NCBI RefSeq assembly: GCF_025244905.1
Contig: NZ_CP104285.1
Span: forward strand, 806,001-870,000
Direction: 5' to 3'
From: Enterobacter mori
Lineage (GTDB): Bacteria; Pseudomonadota; Gammaproteobacteria; Enterobacterales; Enterobacteriaceae
Length of the DNA: 64,000 bases
Position 1 is the stretch's first letter, and each line of letters starts with the position of its first letter. Shown here one piece after another: positions 38,333 to 52,334 of this stretch. The notes beneath the pieces were generated by a model. That model was not told the DNA's origin, made no database searches, and saw only the letters and a program-made list of their open reading frames with translations. Made by a program: the position numbers and the translations under genes.

Positions 38333-39190
38333 TTGCTGAAGTATCGCCTGATTTCCGCTTTTGTATTAATACCCATTGTCATTGCGGCGCTGTTTTTACT
38401 GCCCCCAGTGGGATTCGCGATCGTTACGCTGGTGGTGTGCATGCTTGCCGCCTGGGAATGGGGACAGTTTAGCGGCTTTACCTCGCGCGCACAGCGGGTA
38501 TGGCTGGCGGTGCTTTGTGGCTTTATTCTGGCCCTGATGATGTTCACGTTGCCTGAATATCATCACGATATTCACCAACCGCTGGTTGTCGGCTCCTTAT
38601 GGATATCGCTGGCATGGTGGCTTGCTGCGCTTGTGTTGGTGTTTTTTTATCCAGGCTCTGCGGCGCTGTGGCGAAATTCTAAAGTGTTGCGCCTTATTTT
38701 TGGTCTGCTCACAATTGTTCCATTTTTCTGGGGTATGGTCGCGCTGCGCGCCTGGCACTATGACGAAAACCACTACAGCGGTGCCATCTGGCTGCTTTAT
38801 GTGATGATTCTCGTCTGGGGGGCTGACTCTGGAGCCTATATGTTTGGTAAACTGTTCGGCAAACATAAACTGGCGCCGAAGGTTTCCCCGGGTAAAACCT
38901 GGCAAGGATTCATTGGTGGCCTGTTTACGGCGGCGATCATCTCATGGGGTTATGGCCTCTGGGCGAATCTGGAGGTTGCACCGTCAACATTGCTGGTGTG
39001 CTCAATTTTCGCTGCGCTGGCCTCGGTGCTGGGTGATCTCACCGAAAGTATGTTCAAGCGTGAAGCAGGGATTAAAGATAGCGGTCACTTGATTCCAGGC
39101 CATGGCGGGATACTGGATCGTATTGACAGCCTGACGGCGGCTGTTCCAGTGTTTGCTTGCTTGCTTTTACTGGTATTCGGGACGATTTAA
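38333..39190 (+). CDS. cdsA: Phosphatidate cytidylyltransferase CdsA
   Basis: A TTG start preceded by GGGGGTAG gives 285 residues starting [14 protein letters not shown], the same start and length as E. coli. About eight membrane segments precede the CDS signature near the C-terminus ([20 protein letters not shown] and [12 protein letters not shown]). It makes CDP-diacylglycerol, the precursor of all phospholipids, in the inner membrane. Confidence 0.97.
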   Translation: MLKYRLISAFVLIPIVIAALFLLPPVGFAIVTLVVCMLAAWEWGQFSGFTSRAQRVWLAVLCGFILALMMFTLPEYHHDIHQPLVVGSLWISLAWWLAALVLVFFYPGSAALWRNSKVLRLIFGLLTIVPFFWGMVALRAWHYDENHYSGAIWLLYVMILVWGADSGAYMFGKLFGKHKLAPKVSPGKTWQGFIGGLFTAAIISWGYGLWANLEVAPSTLLVCSIFAALASVLGDLTESMFKREAGIKDSGHLIPGHGGILDRIDSLTAAVPVFACLLLLVFGTI

Positions 39191-39201
39191 CGGAAGGTTT
39201 T

Positions 39202-40554
39202 ATGCTGAGCATTCTCTGGAATCTGGCGGCGTTCATTGTTGCACTAGGTGTGCTGATTACCGTGCATGAATTTGGCCATTTCTGGGTTGCTCGACGCTGT
39301 GGCGTGCGGGTGGAGAGATTCTCCATCGGGTTTGGTAAATCGCTCTGGAAGCGTACCGATCGCCATGGCACCGAGTTTGTCATCGCCCTTATTCCGCTGG
39401 GTGGCTATGTCAAAATGCTCGACGAGCGCGTCGAGCCTGTCGCGCCAGAACTGAGGCACAGCGCGTTTAACAACAAAACCGTTGGGCAACGTGCTGCCAT
39501 CATTGCTGCCGGTCCGGTAGCCAATTTCATCTTTGCTATCTTCGCTTACTGGCTGGTGTTTATCATCGGTGTCCCTGGCGTGCGTCCGGTTGTCGGTGAA
39601 ATTGCCCCAGGCTCTATTGCGGCGAGTGGGCAAATTGCACCTGGGATGGAACTTAAAGCGATTGATGGCATCGAAACCCCTGATTGGGATGCCGTGCGAT
39701 TGCAGCTGGTTGCGAAAATTGGTGATGAGAAGACGACTGTTAGCGTGTCGCCTTTTGGATCAGACCAGCGGCAGGAAAAAGTGCTGGATTTACGCCACTG
39801 GAGTTTCGAACCCGACAAAGAAGATCCCGTTTCCGCTTTGGGGATTCGGCCGCGCAGCGCGCAAATCGAACCGGTATTAGCCGAAGTACAGGCTAACTCC
39901 GCAGCGAGTAAAGCGGGTTTGCAAGCGGGCGACAGGATCGTTAAAGTCGATGGTCAACCATTAACACAATGGATGACCTTTGTTACTCTGGTACGCGATA
40001 ATCCGGGTACATCGCTCGCGCTGGAAGTGGAAAGACAGGGGAGTCCGCTCTCACTGACGCTGATTCCGGATACCAAATCGAGCAGCGGAAAGGCAGAAGG
40101 GTTTGCAGGCGTTGTGCCGAAAGTGATCCCACTGCCAGATGAGTACAAGACAATACGCCAGTATGGGCCGTTCAGCGCCATCCTTGAAGCCACGGATAAA
40201 ACATGGCAACTGATGAAGCTAACGGTAAACATGTTGGGGAAATTGATAACCGGTGATGTGAAACTGAACAACCTCAGTGGGCCTATTTCGATTGCTCAGG
40301 GGGCTGGGATGTCAGCGGAGTTCGGGGTGATTTACTATCTCATGTTTCTCGCGCTCATTAGCGTGAACCTCGGGATAATCAACCTGTTCCCGCTTCCCGT
40401 ATTAGACGGGGGCCATCTGCTGTTTTTAGCCATTGAAAAGCTAAAAGGCGGACCGGTATCCGAGCGAGTTCAAGACTTTAGTTATCGCATTGGCTCGATT
40501 TTGCTGGTGCTGTTAATGGGGCTTGCACTTTTCAATGATTTCTCTCGGTTGTAA
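39202..40554 (+). CDS. rseP: Site-2 protease RseP
   Basis: The ATG at 39202, behind GGAAGG, gives 450 residues; the 15 earlier codons overlap cdsA. The zinc motif HEFGH is at 22-26 in the first membrane segment, two PDZ domains lie in the middle (about 125-310), and a C-terminal [10 protein letters not shown] supplies the third metal ligand. It cleaves RseA after DegS to free sigma-E, so the cluster contains both a sigma-E activator and sigma-E-linked envelope genes. Confidence 0.98.
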   Translation: MLSILWNLAAFIVALGVLITVHEFGHFWVARRCGVRVERFSIGFGKSLWKRTDRHGTEFVIALIPLGGYVKMLDERVEPVAPELRHSAFNNKTVGQRAAIIAAGPVANFIFAIFAYWLVFIIGVPGVRPVVGEIAPGSIAASGQIAPGMELKAIDGIETPDWDAVRLQLVAKIGDEKTTVSVSPFGSDQRQEKVLDLRHWSFEPDKEDPVSALGIRPRSAQIEPVLAEVQANSAASKAGLQAGDRIVKVDGQPLTQWMTFVTLVRDNPGTSLALEVERQGSPLSLTLIPDTKSSSGKAEGFAGVVPKVIPLPDEYKTIRQYGPFSAILEATDKTWQLMKLTVNMLGKLITGDVKLNNLSGPISIAQGAGMSAEFGVIYYLMFLALISVNLGIINLFPLPVLDGGHLLFLAIEKLKGGPVSERVQDFSYRIGSILLVLLMGLALFNDFSRL

Positions 40555-40585
40555 GAGAGTTAGTTAGGAAGAACGCATAATAACG

Positions 40586-43003
40586 ATGGCGATGAAAAAG
40601 TTGCTCATAGCGTCGCTGCTGTTTAGCAGCGCCACCGTATACGGTGCTGACGGGTTCGTAGTGAAAGATATTCATTTCGAAGGCCTTCAGCGTGTCGCCG
40701 TTGGTGCGGCCCTCCTCAGTATGCCTGTGCGCCCCGGCGATACGGTTAATGATGATGATATCAGTAACACCATCCGCGCTCTGTTTGCCACTGGCAACTT
40801 TGAGGACGTCCGCGTCCTGCGCGATGGTGATACGTTGCTGGTTCAGGTAAAAGAACGTCCAACGATCGCCAGTATCACCTTCTCCGGCAACAAGTCGGTG
40901 AAGGATGACATGCTCAAGCAAAACCTTGAAGCATCCGGTGTTCGTGTGGGAGAATCCCTGGACCGTACAACCCTTGCAGACATTGAAAAAGGTCTGGAAG
41001 ACTTCTATTACAGCGTCGGTAAATACAGTGCCAGCGTGAAAGCTGTGGTGACGCCGCTGCCGCGTAACCGTGTTGACCTGAAACTGGTCTTCCAGGAAGG
41101 TGTTTCTGCGAAGATCCAGCAGATCAACATCGTCGGCAACCACGCGTTCAGCACCGACGAGCTGATCTCAACGTTCCAGCTGCGTGACGAAGTGCCATGG
41201 TGGAACGTGGTGGGCGATCGTAAATACCAGAAACAGAAACTGGCTGGCGACCTTGAAACCCTGCGCAGCTATTATCTGGATCGCGGTTATGCCCGTTTCA
41301 ACATTGATTCCACTCAGGTCAGTCTGACTCCGGACAAGAAAGGGATCTACATTACGGTTAACATCACAGAAGGCGATCAGTACAAGCTTTCTGGCGTTGA
41401 AGTAAGTGGAAACCTGGCGGGGCATTCTGCTGAAATTGAGTCGCTGACCAAAATTCAGCCGGGCGATCTGTACAGCGGGTCTAAAGTGACCAAAATGGAA
41501 GACAGCATTAAAAAGCTGCTCGGCCGCTATGGTTACGCTTATCCGCGCGTACAAACTCAGCCTGAAATCAACGACGCAGAGAAAACCGTTAAGCTGCACG
41601 TGAACGTTGATGCGGGTAACCGTTTCTACGTGCGTAAGATCCGCTTCGAAGGTAACGATACATCTAAAGATTCTGTTCTGCGCCGTGAAATGCGCCAGAT
41701 GGAAGGGGCGTGGTTGGGTAGTGACCTGGTTGACCAGGGTAAAGAGCGTCTGAATCGTCTGGGTTACTTCGAGACGGTTGATACTGATACCCAGCGTGTA
41801 CCAGGCAGTCCGGATCAGGTTGATGTCGTCTATAAAGTAAAAGAGCGCAATACCGGTAGCTTCAACTTCGGTGTGGGCTACGGTACTGAAAGCGGTGTGA
41901 GCTTCCAGGTCGGTGTTCAGCAGGATAACTGGCTGGGCACCGGGTACTCTGTTGGTATCAACGGTACCAAAAACGACTACCAGACCTACTCTGAGTTTTC
42001 CGTCACAAACCCATACTTCACCGTTGACGGTGTGAGCCTGGGTGGTCGTATCTTCTATAACGACTTTAAAGCAGACGACGCAGATCTGTCCTCCTACACC
42101 AACAAGAGTTACGGTGTAGACGGTACGCTCGGCTTCCCGGTGAACGAATACAACACCCTGCGTGCAGGCTTAGGTTATGTGCATAACGACCTGTCCAACA
42201 TGCAGCCGCAGGTGGCGATGTGGCGTTATCTGGATTCCATTGGCCAGTCGGCAAGTACGTCCAGCGATGACAACGGTTTCGCTGCGGATGACTTCACCTT
42301 CAACTATGGCTGGACGTATAACCGCCTTGACCGTGGCTACTTCCCTACGGAAGGTTCTCGCGTCAACCTGAACGGTAAAGTGACCATTCCTGGCTCTGAT
42401 AACGAGTTCTACAAGTTGACGCTGGATACGGCGTCTTACTTCCCAATTGATGATGACCATAAATGGGTTGTCCTGGGTCGTACTCGTTGGGGTTACGGTG
42501 ACGGGATTGGCAGTAAAGAGCTGCCGTTCTATGAGAACTTCTACGCTGGTGGCTCAAGCACCGTGCGTGGCTTCCAGTCCAATAACATTGGTCCGAAAGC
42601 GGTTTATTACGGCGGTAATGACGAAGATAACTGCGCAAGCCGTGATCCTAAGCAAGTATGTAGCTCTGATGATGCAGTAGGCGGTAACGCTATGGCCGTG
42701 GCGAGCCTTGAGTTCATTACGCCTACGCCGTTTATCAGCGACAAGTACGCGAACTCTGTCCGTACCTCCTTCTTTATGGATGCGGGTACGGTGTGGGATA
42801 CCAACTGGGAGAATACCGCCCAGATGCGTGCGGCAGGTGTTCCAGACTACAGCGATCCGGGCAACATTCGCATGTCCGCGGGTATCGCATTACAATGGAT
42901 GTCACCGCTGGGGCCGTTGGTCTTCTCTTACGCCCAGCCGTTTAAGAAATACGATGGAGACAAAGCGGAGCAATTCCAGTTTAACATTGGTAAAACCTGG
43001 TAA
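40586..43003 (+). CDS. bamA: Outer-membrane protein assembly factor BamA
   Basis: The 805-residue protein has a signal peptide ending VYG before [15 protein letters not shown]. Five POTRA domains fill about 24-420, and a 16-strand barrel follows with the VRGF motif in [14 protein letters not shown] and the C-terminal FNIGKTW. It inserts barrel proteins into the outer membrane and is essential. The surface loop around [11 protein letters not shown] carries a Cys pair as in E. coli. It is five residues shorter than E. coli BamA. Confidence 0.98.
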   Translation: MAMKKLLIASLLFSSATVYGADGFVVKDIHFEGLQRVAVGAALLSMPVRPGDTVNDDDISNTIRALFATGNFEDVRVLRDGDTLLVQVKERPTIASITFSGNKSVKDDMLKQNLEASGVRVGESLDRTTLADIEKGLEDFYYSVGKYSASVKAVVTPLPRNRVDLKLVFQEGVSAKIQQINIVGNHAFSTDELISTFQLRDEVPWWNVVGDRKYQKQKLAGDLETLRSYYLDRGYARFNIDSTQVSLTPDKKGIYITVNITEGDQYKLSGVEVSGNLAGHSAEIESLTKIQPGDLYSGSKVTKMEDSIKKLLGRYGYAYPRVQTQPEINDAEKTVKLHVNVDAGNRFYVRKIRFEGNDTSKDSVLRREMRQMEGAWLGSDLVDQGKERLNRLGYFETVDTDTQRVPGSPDQVDVVYKVKERNTGSFNFGVGYGTESGVSFQVGVQQDNWLGTGYSVGINGTKNDYQTYSEFSVTNPYFTVDGVSLGGRIFYNDFKADDADLSSYTNKSYGVDGTLGFPVNEYNTLRAGLGYVHNDLSNMQPQVAMWRYLDSIGQSASTSSDDNGFAADDFTFNYGWTYNRLDRGYFPTEGSRVNLNGKVTIPGSDNEFYKLTLDTASYFPIDDDHKWVVLGRTRWGYGDGIGSKELPFYENFYAGGSSTVRGFQSNNIGPKAVYYGGNDEDNCASRDPKQVCSSDDAVGGNAMAVASLEFITPTPFISDKYANSVRTSFFMDAGTVWDTNWENTAQMRAAGVPDYSDPGNIRMSAGIALQWMSPLGPLVFSYAQPFKKYDGDKAEQFQFNIGKTW

Positions 43004-43048
43004 TAATTCGCTGCAAAGGAATGCGTTGGCAGTGTAGCGCTGACAACT

Positions 43049-43070
43049 GGCGATCGGTAACACGATCGCC
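43049..43070 (+). other. Hairpin in the bamA-skp spacer
   Basis: A perfect 8-bp stem GGCGATCG / CGATCGCC encloses GTAACA, 45 bases after the bamA stop. No T tract follows. The 122-base spacer otherwise shows only the skp ribosome site. It may affect mRNA processing between bamA and skp. Confidence 0.55.
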
Positions 43071-43125
43071 TTGCCACGCAAAGAACGGTACCTTCAGGTG
43101 CCAATGGGATGGTAAGGAGTTAATT

Positions 43126-43620
43126 GTGAAAAAGTGGTTATTAGCTGCAGGTCTCGGTTTAGCGATGGCAACTTCTGCTCAGGCAGCGGACAAAATCGCA
43201 ATCGTCAACATGGGTAATTTGTTCCAGCAAGTTGCACAGAAAACGGGCGTGTCTGCAACGCTGGAGAACGAATTCAAAGGCCGTGCTGGCGAACTGCAAC
43301 GTATGGAAGGCGACCTCCAGACTAAAATGCAGCGTCTGCAGCGCGATGGTTCTACCATGAAAGCAAGCGATCGCAGCAAGCTGGAAAAAGACGTAATGGC
43401 TCAGCGCCAGACCTTCTCCCAGAAAGCGCAGGCTTTCGAGCAGGATCGTCAGCGTCGTTCTAACGAAGAGCGCGGTAAACTGGTTACTCGCATTCAGTCT
43501 GCAGTTAAAGCTGTTGCTGCCGATCAGAGCATCGATCTGGTTGTTGATGCGAATGCCGTTGCTTTCAACAGCAGCGATGTTAAAGACATCACCGCTGATG
43601 TGCTGAAACAGGTTAAATAA
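43126..43620 (+). CDS. skp: Periplasmic chaperone Skp (OmpH)
   Basis: A GTG start behind GGTAAGGAG gives 164 residues, three more than E. coli, which also uses GTG. The 35 codons further upstream in frame are spacer. A signal peptide ends AQA before [10 protein letters not shown]. The rest is mostly long helices that form the tentacles of the trimeric chaperone. It holds unfolded outer-membrane proteins on the way to BamA. Confidence 0.96.
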   Translation: MKKWLLAAGLGLAMATSAQAADKIAIVNMGNLFQQVAQKTGVSATLENEFKGRAGELQRMEGDLQTKMQRLQRDGSTMKASDRSKLEKDVMAQRQTFSQKAQAFEQDRQRRSNEERGKLVTRIQSAVKAVAADQSIDLVVDANAVAFNSSDVKDITADVLKQVK

Positions 43621-43623
43621 GTA

Positions 43624-44649
43624 ATGCCTTCAATTCGACTGGCTGATTTAGCTCAGCAGTTGGATGCAGAATTACACGGTGATGGCGATATCGTCATCAC
43701 CGCTGTTGCGTCCATGCAATCTGCTAAAGCTGGCAACATCACTTTCATGGTAAGTCCTAAGTACCGTGAACACCTGGCTCAATGCCAGGCGTCTGCCGTT
43801 GTTCTGACGCAGGACGACCTTCCGTTTGCCACAGGCGCTGCTCTGGTAGTGAAAAATCCCTACCTGACGTATGCACGCATGGCCCAAATTCTTGATACCA
43901 CGCCGCAGCCGGCGCAGAACATTGCGGCTAGCGCCTCAATTGATCCGACGGCTCAGCTGGGTAACAACGTTGCAGTTGGCGCAAACGCTGTCATTGAATC
44001 CGGCGTTGTGCTGGGTGACAACGTGGTGATTGGCCCGGGCTGCTTTGTTGGTAAAAATACGAAGATTGGTGCAGGGTCCCGCTTGTGGGCCAATGTATCT
44101 GTCTACCACGAGGTTGAGATTGGCGAAAATTGCCTCATTCAATCCAGCACAGTGATTGGTTCTGACGGTTTCGGTTACGCCAACGATCGGGGTAACTGGG
44201 TTAAGATCCCACAGTTGGGTCGCGTGATTATCGGCGATCGTGTTGAGATCGGTGCCTGTACCACTATTGACCGCGGTGCGCTTGACGATACCATTATTGG
44301 CAATGGTGTTATCATTGATAACCAGTGCCAGATTGCACATAACGTTGTGATTGGCGACAATACCGCAGTTGCGGGCGGCGTGATCATGGCAGGCAGCCTG
44401 AAAATTGGCCGTTATTGCATGATTGGCGGTGCCAGCGTGATCAACGGCCATATGGAAATATGCGACAAAGTGACGGTGACAGGTATGGGCATGGTTATGC
44501 GTCCTATCACTGAACCTGGCGTCTATTCCTCAGGCATTCCGCTGCAACCGAACAAGGTCTGGCGTAAAACAGCTGCTCTGGTGATGAATATTGATGATAT
44601 GAGCAAGCGTCTCAAAGCGATTGAGCGCAAAATCGATCAACAAGACTAA
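43624..44649 (+). CDS. lpxD: UDP-3-O-(3-hydroxymyristoyl)glucosamine N-acyltransferase LpxD
   Basis: The 341-residue protein starts three bases after skp. An N-terminal uridine-binding domain (to about 100) precedes hexapeptide repeats forming a left-handed beta helix, with the catalytic His239 in QIAHN, and a C-terminal helix. It adds the second 3-hydroxymyristoyl chain in lipid A synthesis. Length equals E. coli LpxD. Confidence 0.98.
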   Translation: MPSIRLADLAQQLDAELHGDGDIVITAVASMQSAKAGNITFMVSPKYREHLAQCQASAVVLTQDDLPFATGAALVVKNPYLTYARMAQILDTTPQPAQNIAASASIDPTAQLGNNVAVGANAVIESGVVLGDNVVIGPGCFVGKNTKIGAGSRLWANVSVYHEVEIGENCLIQSSTVIGSDGFGYANDRGNWVKIPQLGRVIIGDRVEIGACTTIDRGALDDTIIGNGVIIDNQCQIAHNVVIGDNTAVAGGVIMAGSLKIGRYCMIGGASVINGHMEICDKVTVTGMGMVMRPITEPGVYSSGIPLQPNKVWRKTAALVMNIDDMSKRLKAIERKIDQQD

Positions 44650-44677
44650 GCGTTCATCCGTTTAACGCTAATTTTCC

Positions 44678-44711
44678 CGGCCTGTCGGCTTTTTTATAAA
44701 CCGGCAGGCCG
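44678..44711 (+). other. Long inverted repeat between lpxD and fabZ
   Basis: CGGCCTGTCGG (44678-44688) pairs with CCGGCAGGCCG (44701-44711) with one G-U pair, leaving a loop cttttttataaa. The T run lies inside the loop, so this is not a standard terminator on the plus strand. It may tune expression inside the lipid A operon. Confidence 0.6.
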
Positions 44712-44752
44712 TGTTATTATTGCTACTTAGTACATTTGACAGGAAGAGTATT

Positions 44753-45208
44753 TTGACTACTGACACTCATACTCTGCATATTGAAGAGATTTTAGAACTT
44801 CTGCCGCACCGCTACCCGTTTTTGCTGGTAGACCGTGTGCTGGATTTTGAAGAAGGTCGTTTTCTGCGCGCAGTGAAAAATGTCTCCGTTAACGAGCCAT
44901 TCTTCCAGGGACACTTCCCTGGTAAGCCGATCTTCCCGGGTGTGTTGATCCTGGAAGCGATGGCACAGGCAACCGGTATTCTGGCGTTTAAAAGCGTAGG
45001 TAAACTGGAGCCGGGTGAACTCTATTACTTCGCAGGCATCGATGAAGCGCGCTTTAAGCGTCCAGTCGTGCCTGGTGATCAGATGATCATGGAAGTCACT
45101 TTTGAAAAAACGCGTCGCGGCCTGACTCGCTTCAAAGGCGTAGCTCTGGTTGACGGCAAAGTTGTTTGCGAAGCGACGATGATGTGTGCTCGTAGCCGGG
45201 AGTCCTGA
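44753..45208 (+). CDS. fabZ: 3-hydroxyacyl-ACP dehydratase FabZ
   Basis: A TTG start with AGGAAGAG upstream gives 151 residues, as in E. coli; the longer frame begins inside the spacer hairpin region. The hot-dog fold catalytic residues are His54 ([11 protein letters not shown]) and Glu68. It dehydrates 3-hydroxyacyl-ACP in fatty acid synthesis and competes with LpxA and LpxD for 3-hydroxymyristoyl-ACP, so its place between them is meaningful. Confidence 0.97.
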   Translation: MTTDTHTLHIEEILELLPHRYPFLLVDRVLDFEEGRFLRAVKNVSVNEPFFQGHFPGKPIFPGVLILEAMAQATGILAFKSVGKLEPGELYYFAGIDEARFKRPVVPGDQMIMEVTFEKTRRGLTRFKGVALVDGKVVCEATMMCARSRES

Positions 45209-45211
45209 TAC

Positions 45212-46000
45212 GTGATTGATAAATCTGCCTTTATTCATCCTACTGCCATTGTGGAAACCGGTGCCATCGTTGGTGCTAACGTCCACATTGGCCCGTTCTG
45301 TATTGTTGGACCCCATGTCGAAATTGGTGAGGGTACAGTACTGAAGTCTCACGTTGTGGTAAATGGTCACACGACCATTGGCTGCAATAACGAGATTTAT
45401 CAGTTCGCTTCCATCGGTGAAGTTAACCAGGATCTGAAATATGCTGGTGAATCGACCCGTCTGGAAATTGGCGATCGTAACCGTATTCGCGAAAGCGTCA
45501 CCATTCATCGTGGAACAGTACAGGGTGGTGGGTTGACGAAGGTAGGTAGCGACAACCTGTTTATGGTTAATGCGCATATCGCGCACGACTGTACCGTGGG
45601 TGACCGCTGTATTCTCGCCAACAACGCAACGCTGGCAGGACACGTATCGGTTGATGATTTCGCAATTATCGGTGGCATGACCGCAGTTCATCAGTTCTGC
45701 ATCATTGGTGCACACGTGATGGTCGGCGGCTGCTCTGGTGTGGCGCAAGACGTCCCACCTTACGTTATTGCGCAGGGTAACCATGCCACGCCATTTGGCG
45801 TGAACATCGAAGGCCTTAAGCGTCGTGGTTTTAGCCGCGAAGCGATTACAGCCATCCGCAACGCGTACAAACTGCTGTACCGTAGCGGTAAAACGCTGGA
45901 AGAGGCGAAGCCGGAAATTGCCGAGCTGGCGAATAAGCATCCGGAAGTGAACGCGTTCATGGAGTTCTTTGACCGTTCAACAAGGGGTCTGATTCGTTAA
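45212..46000 (+). CDS. lpxA: UDP-N-acetylglucosamine acyltransferase LpxA
   Basis: A GTG start three bases after fabZ gives 262 residues, the E. coli length. Hexapeptide repeats ([24 protein letters not shown]) form the beta helix; the catalytic His125 is in [10 protein letters not shown]. It performs the first step of lipid A synthesis. Its TAA overlaps the lpxB ATG. Confidence 0.98.
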   Translation: MIDKSAFIHPTAIVETGAIVGANVHIGPFCIVGPHVEIGEGTVLKSHVVVNGHTTIGCNNEIYQFASIGEVNQDLKYAGESTRLEIGDRNRIRESVTIHRGTVQGGGLTKVGSDNLFMVNAHIAHDCTVGDRCILANNATLAGHVSVDDFAIIGGMTAVHQFCIIGAHVMVGGCSGVAQDVPPYVIAQGNHATPFGVNIEGLKRRGFSREAITAIRNAYKLLYRSGKTLEEAKPEIAELANKHPEVNAFMEFFDRSTRGLIR

Positions 46001-47148
46001 TGGTCGACAGTCGTCCGCTTACGATAGCCCTGGTCGCCGGAGAAACCTCCGGCGATATTCTTGGTGAAGGTCTTATCCGTGCGCTTAAGGCGCGTGTACC
46101 CAATGCTCGCTTTGTCGGCGTTGCTGGCCCGCTGATGCAGGCCGAAGGCTGTGAAGCCTGGTACGAAATGGAAGAGCTGGCCGTGATGGGTATCGTTGAG
46201 GTGCTGGGACGGCTGCGCCGTTTGCTGCACATTCGTGCCGATCTCACCCGCCGCTTTACCGAACTCAAACCCGATGTGTTTGTCGGTATCGATGCGCCTG
46301 ATTTCAATATTACCCTCGAAGGGAATCTGAAAAAGCAGGGTATTAAAACCATTCACTACGTTAGTCCGTCCGTCTGGGCGTGGCGACAGAAACGCGTTTT
46401 CAAAATCGGACGGTCCACCCACCTGGTGCTGGCTTTCCTGCCTTTCGAAAAAGCGTTTTACGACAGATTTAATGTTCCGTGCCGTTTTATTGGTCATACC
46501 ATGGCGGATGCAATGCCGTTGGATCCGGATAAAAACGCGGCGCGCGACGTGCTGGGCATTCCCCATGATGTGCACTGTCTGGCCTTGCTGCCGGGCAGCC
46601 GTGGCGCAGAAGTGGAGATGCTGAGCGCTGATTTCCTCAAAACAGCGCAAATTCTTCGCCAGACCTGGCCCGACCTTGAAGTGGTTGTTCCGCTGGTGAA
46701 TGCCAAACGCCGCGAGCAGTTTGAGCGCATCAAAGCGGAAGTCGCCCCGGATCTTCACGTCCGTCTTCTGGACGGAAAAGGACGGGAAGCGATGTATGCG
46801 AGCGATGCCGCGCTGCTGGCCTCCGGCACAGCGGCGCTGGAGTGTATGCTGGCGAAATGCCCGATGGTGGTCGGTTATCGCATGAAGCCGTTTACCTTCT
46901 GGCTGGCAAAACGTCTGGTGAAAACGGATTATGTCTCCCTGCCAAACCTGCTTGCCGGTCGCGAGCTGGTGAAAGAGCTGTTGCAGGATGAGTGTCAGCC
47001 GCGGCTGCTTGCCGATGCACTGCTGCCGCTGCTGGCAAACGGCAAGACCAGCCACCAGATGCACGATACCTTCCGTGAACTGCATCAGCTGATCCGCTGT
47101 AATGCTGATGAGCAAGCGGCTGATGCGGTGCTGGAGCTAGCAAAATGA
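46000..47148 (+). CDS. lpxB: Lipid A disaccharide synthase LpxB
   Basis: The 382-residue GT19 glycosyltransferase starts within the lpxA stop (TAATG). Conserved segments are [24 protein letters not shown] and [13 protein letters not shown]. It joins UDP-2,3-diacylglucosamine to lipid X at the inner membrane. Its stop overlaps the rnhB start. Confidence 0.98.
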   Translation: MVDSRPLTIALVAGETSGDILGEGLIRALKARVPNARFVGVAGPLMQAEGCEAWYEMEELAVMGIVEVLGRLRRLLHIRADLTRRFTELKPDVFVGIDAPDFNITLEGNLKKQGIKTIHYVSPSVWAWRQKRVFKIGRSTHLVLAFLPFEKAFYDRFNVPCRFIGHTMADAMPLDPDKNAARDVLGIPHDVHCLALLPGSRGAEVEMLSADFLKTAQILRQTWPDLEVVVPLVNAKRREQFERIKAEVAPDLHVRLLDGKGREAMYASDAALLASGTAALECMLAKCPMVVGYRMKPFTFWLAKRLVKTDYVSLPNLLAGRELVKELLQDECQPRLLADALLPLLANGKTSHQMHDTFRELHQLIRCNADEQAADAVLELAK

Positions 47149-47741
47149 TGGAGTTTGTTTATCCTCACACCCACCTTGTGGCGGGCGTGGACGAAGTAGG
47201 ACGCGGCCCGTTGGTAGGCGCAGTGGTCACTGCTGCGGTGATCCTCGATCCTGCTCGTCCGATTATCGGGCTGAACGACTCAAAAAAATTGTCTGAAAAA
47301 CGCAGGCTGGCGTTGTTTAGTGAGATTCAGGAGAAGGCGCTGGCCTGGAGCCTGGGGCGCGCTGAACCGCATGAAATAGACGAGCTGAATATTTTGCATG
47401 CCACGATGCTGGCGATGCAGCGTGCGGTCGCGGGTTTGAAAATTTCTCCTGAATATGTCCTGATTGACGGCAACCGCTGTCCGGCATTGCCCATGCCTTC
47501 AATGGCAGTTGTCAAAGGCGATAGCCGGGTCGCAGAAATTAGCGCAGCATCTATTATTGCCAAAGTGACGCGCGACGCTGAAATGGCCGCGCTGGACCTC
47601 ACTTACCCGCAGTATGGTTTCGCCCAGCATAAGGGGTATCCCACACCTTTCCATCTGGAGAGGCTGGCTGAACATGGCGCAACTGAACACCATCGTCGCA
47701 GCTTTGGCCCGGTGAAACGCGCGCTGGGGCGGGTGTCCTGA
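47145..47741 (+). CDS. rnhB: Ribonuclease HII
   Basis: The 198-residue protein starts [21 protein letters not shown] with the catalytic Asp-Glu pair and the GRG motif; [12 protein letters not shown] and the later LIDGNR Asp complete the site. It incises at ribonucleotides in DNA. It overlaps lpxB by four bases and precedes dnaE. Confidence 0.97.
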   Translation: MMEFVYPHTHLVAGVDEVGRGPLVGAVVTAAVILDPARPIIGLNDSKKLSEKRRLALFSEIQEKALAWSLGRAEPHEIDELNILHATMLAMQRAVAGLKISPEYVLIDGNRCPALPMPSMAVVKGDSRVAEISAASIIAKVTRDAEMAALDLTYPQYGFAQHKGYPTPFHLERLAEHGATEHHRRSFGPVKRALGRVS

Positions 47742-47779
47742 ATCAATACGCAAGCAATTAAGTAACGCGGAATCTGAAG

Positions 47780-51262
<3,483 letters not shown>

Positions 51263-51274
51263 TACAGGAATACT

Positions 51275-52234
51275 ATGAGTCTGAATTTCCTTGATTTCGA
51301 ACAGCCGATTGCTGAGCTGGAAGCGAAAATCGATTCTCTGACAGCGGTAAGCCGTCAGGATGAAAAACTGGATATTAACATCGACGAAGAAGTGCATCGT
51401 CTGCGCGAGAAAAGCGTAGAGCTGACGCGCAAAATCTTTGCCGATCTCGGCGCATGGCAGGTGGCCCAGCTGGCACGCCATCCACAGCGTCCGTACACCC
51501 TGGATTATGTCCGCCTGGCGTTTGACGAATTTGACGAACTGGCAGGCGATCGCGCATACGCTGACGATAAAGCTATCGTTGGTGGTATCGCGCGTCTGGA
51601 CGGACGCCCGGTGATGATCATTGGTCATCAGAAAGGTCGTGAAACCAAAGAGAAAATCCGTCGTAACTTTGGTATGCCAGCACCAGAAGGCTACCGTAAA
51701 GCCCTGCGTCTGATGGAGATGGCTGAGCGTTTCAACATGCCAATCATCACCTTCATCGACACCCCGGGTGCATACCCTGGCGTGGGCGCAGAAGAGCGCG
51801 GTCAGTCTGAAGCCATCGCGCGCAACCTGCGTGAAATGTCTCGTCTGAAGGTGCCGGTCATCTGTACCGTTATCGGTGAAGGCGGTTCCGGTGGTGCGCT
51901 GGCGATAGGCGTGGGCGATAAAGTGAATATGCTGCAGTACAGCACCTATTCCGTTATCTCCCCGGAAGGCTGTGCGTCCATTCTGTGGAAAAGTGCCGAC
52001 AAAGCGCCGCTGGCTGCAGAAGCGATGGGCATCATTGCGCCGCGCCTGAAAGAGCTTAAGCTGATCGACTCCATCATCCCTGAACCTCTGGGTGGTGCGC
52101 ATCGTAAGCCGGAAGCGATGGCCGCTTCCCTGAAAGCACAGCTGCTGGCGGATCTGGCGGATCTGGACGTGCTGAGCAAAGACGATCTGCTCAACCGTCG
52201 CTACCAGCGTCTGATGACCTACGGTTACGCGTAA
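51275..52234 (+). CDS. accA: Acetyl-CoA carboxylase carboxyltransferase subunit alpha
   Basis: The 319-residue protein starts [19 protein letters not shown] behind ACAGGAA. It has the crotonase-like carboxyltransferase fold, with [13 protein letters not shown] and [12 protein letters not shown] forming the oxyanion and CoA site. With AccD it transfers CO2 from biotin to acetyl-CoA, the entry step to fatty acids. Confidence 0.98.
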   Translation: MSLNFLDFEQPIAELEAKIDSLTAVSRQDEKLDINIDEEVHRLREKSVELTRKIFADLGAWQVAQLARHPQRPYTLDYVRLAFDEFDELAGDRAYADDKAIVGGIARLDGRPVMIIGHQKGRETKEKIRRNFGMPAPEGYRKALRLMEMAERFNMPIITFIDTPGAYPGVGAEERGQSEAIARNLREMSRLKVPVICTVIGEGGSGGALAIGVGDKVNMLQYSTYSVISPEGCASILWKSADKAPLAAEAMGIIAPRLKELKLIDSIIPEPLGGAHRKPEAMAASLKAQLLADLADLDVLSKDDLLNRRYQRLMTYGYA

Positions 52235-52250
52235 GCTTCATCATTATCTG

Positions 52251-52280
52251 AAAAGCCGCACACTGTTGCGGCTTTTTTTA
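52251..52280 (+). terminator. Intrinsic terminator after accA
   Basis: AAAGCCGCA / TGCGGCTTT encloses CACTGT and is followed by a T run. It closes the long envelope cluster. Confidence 0.92.
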
Positions 52281-52334
52281 TACCTGCCGTTTACCTTAAC
52301 TATGCTTATCTGATGTTTTTCAAGGAGGTAAACC

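Noticed and set aside
44792..47115. Two long minus-strand frames opposite fabZ-lpxA and lpxB (382 and 372 codons)
   Set aside because: They are antisense shadows of highly conserved lipid A genes, with low-complexity composition and no family resemblance.
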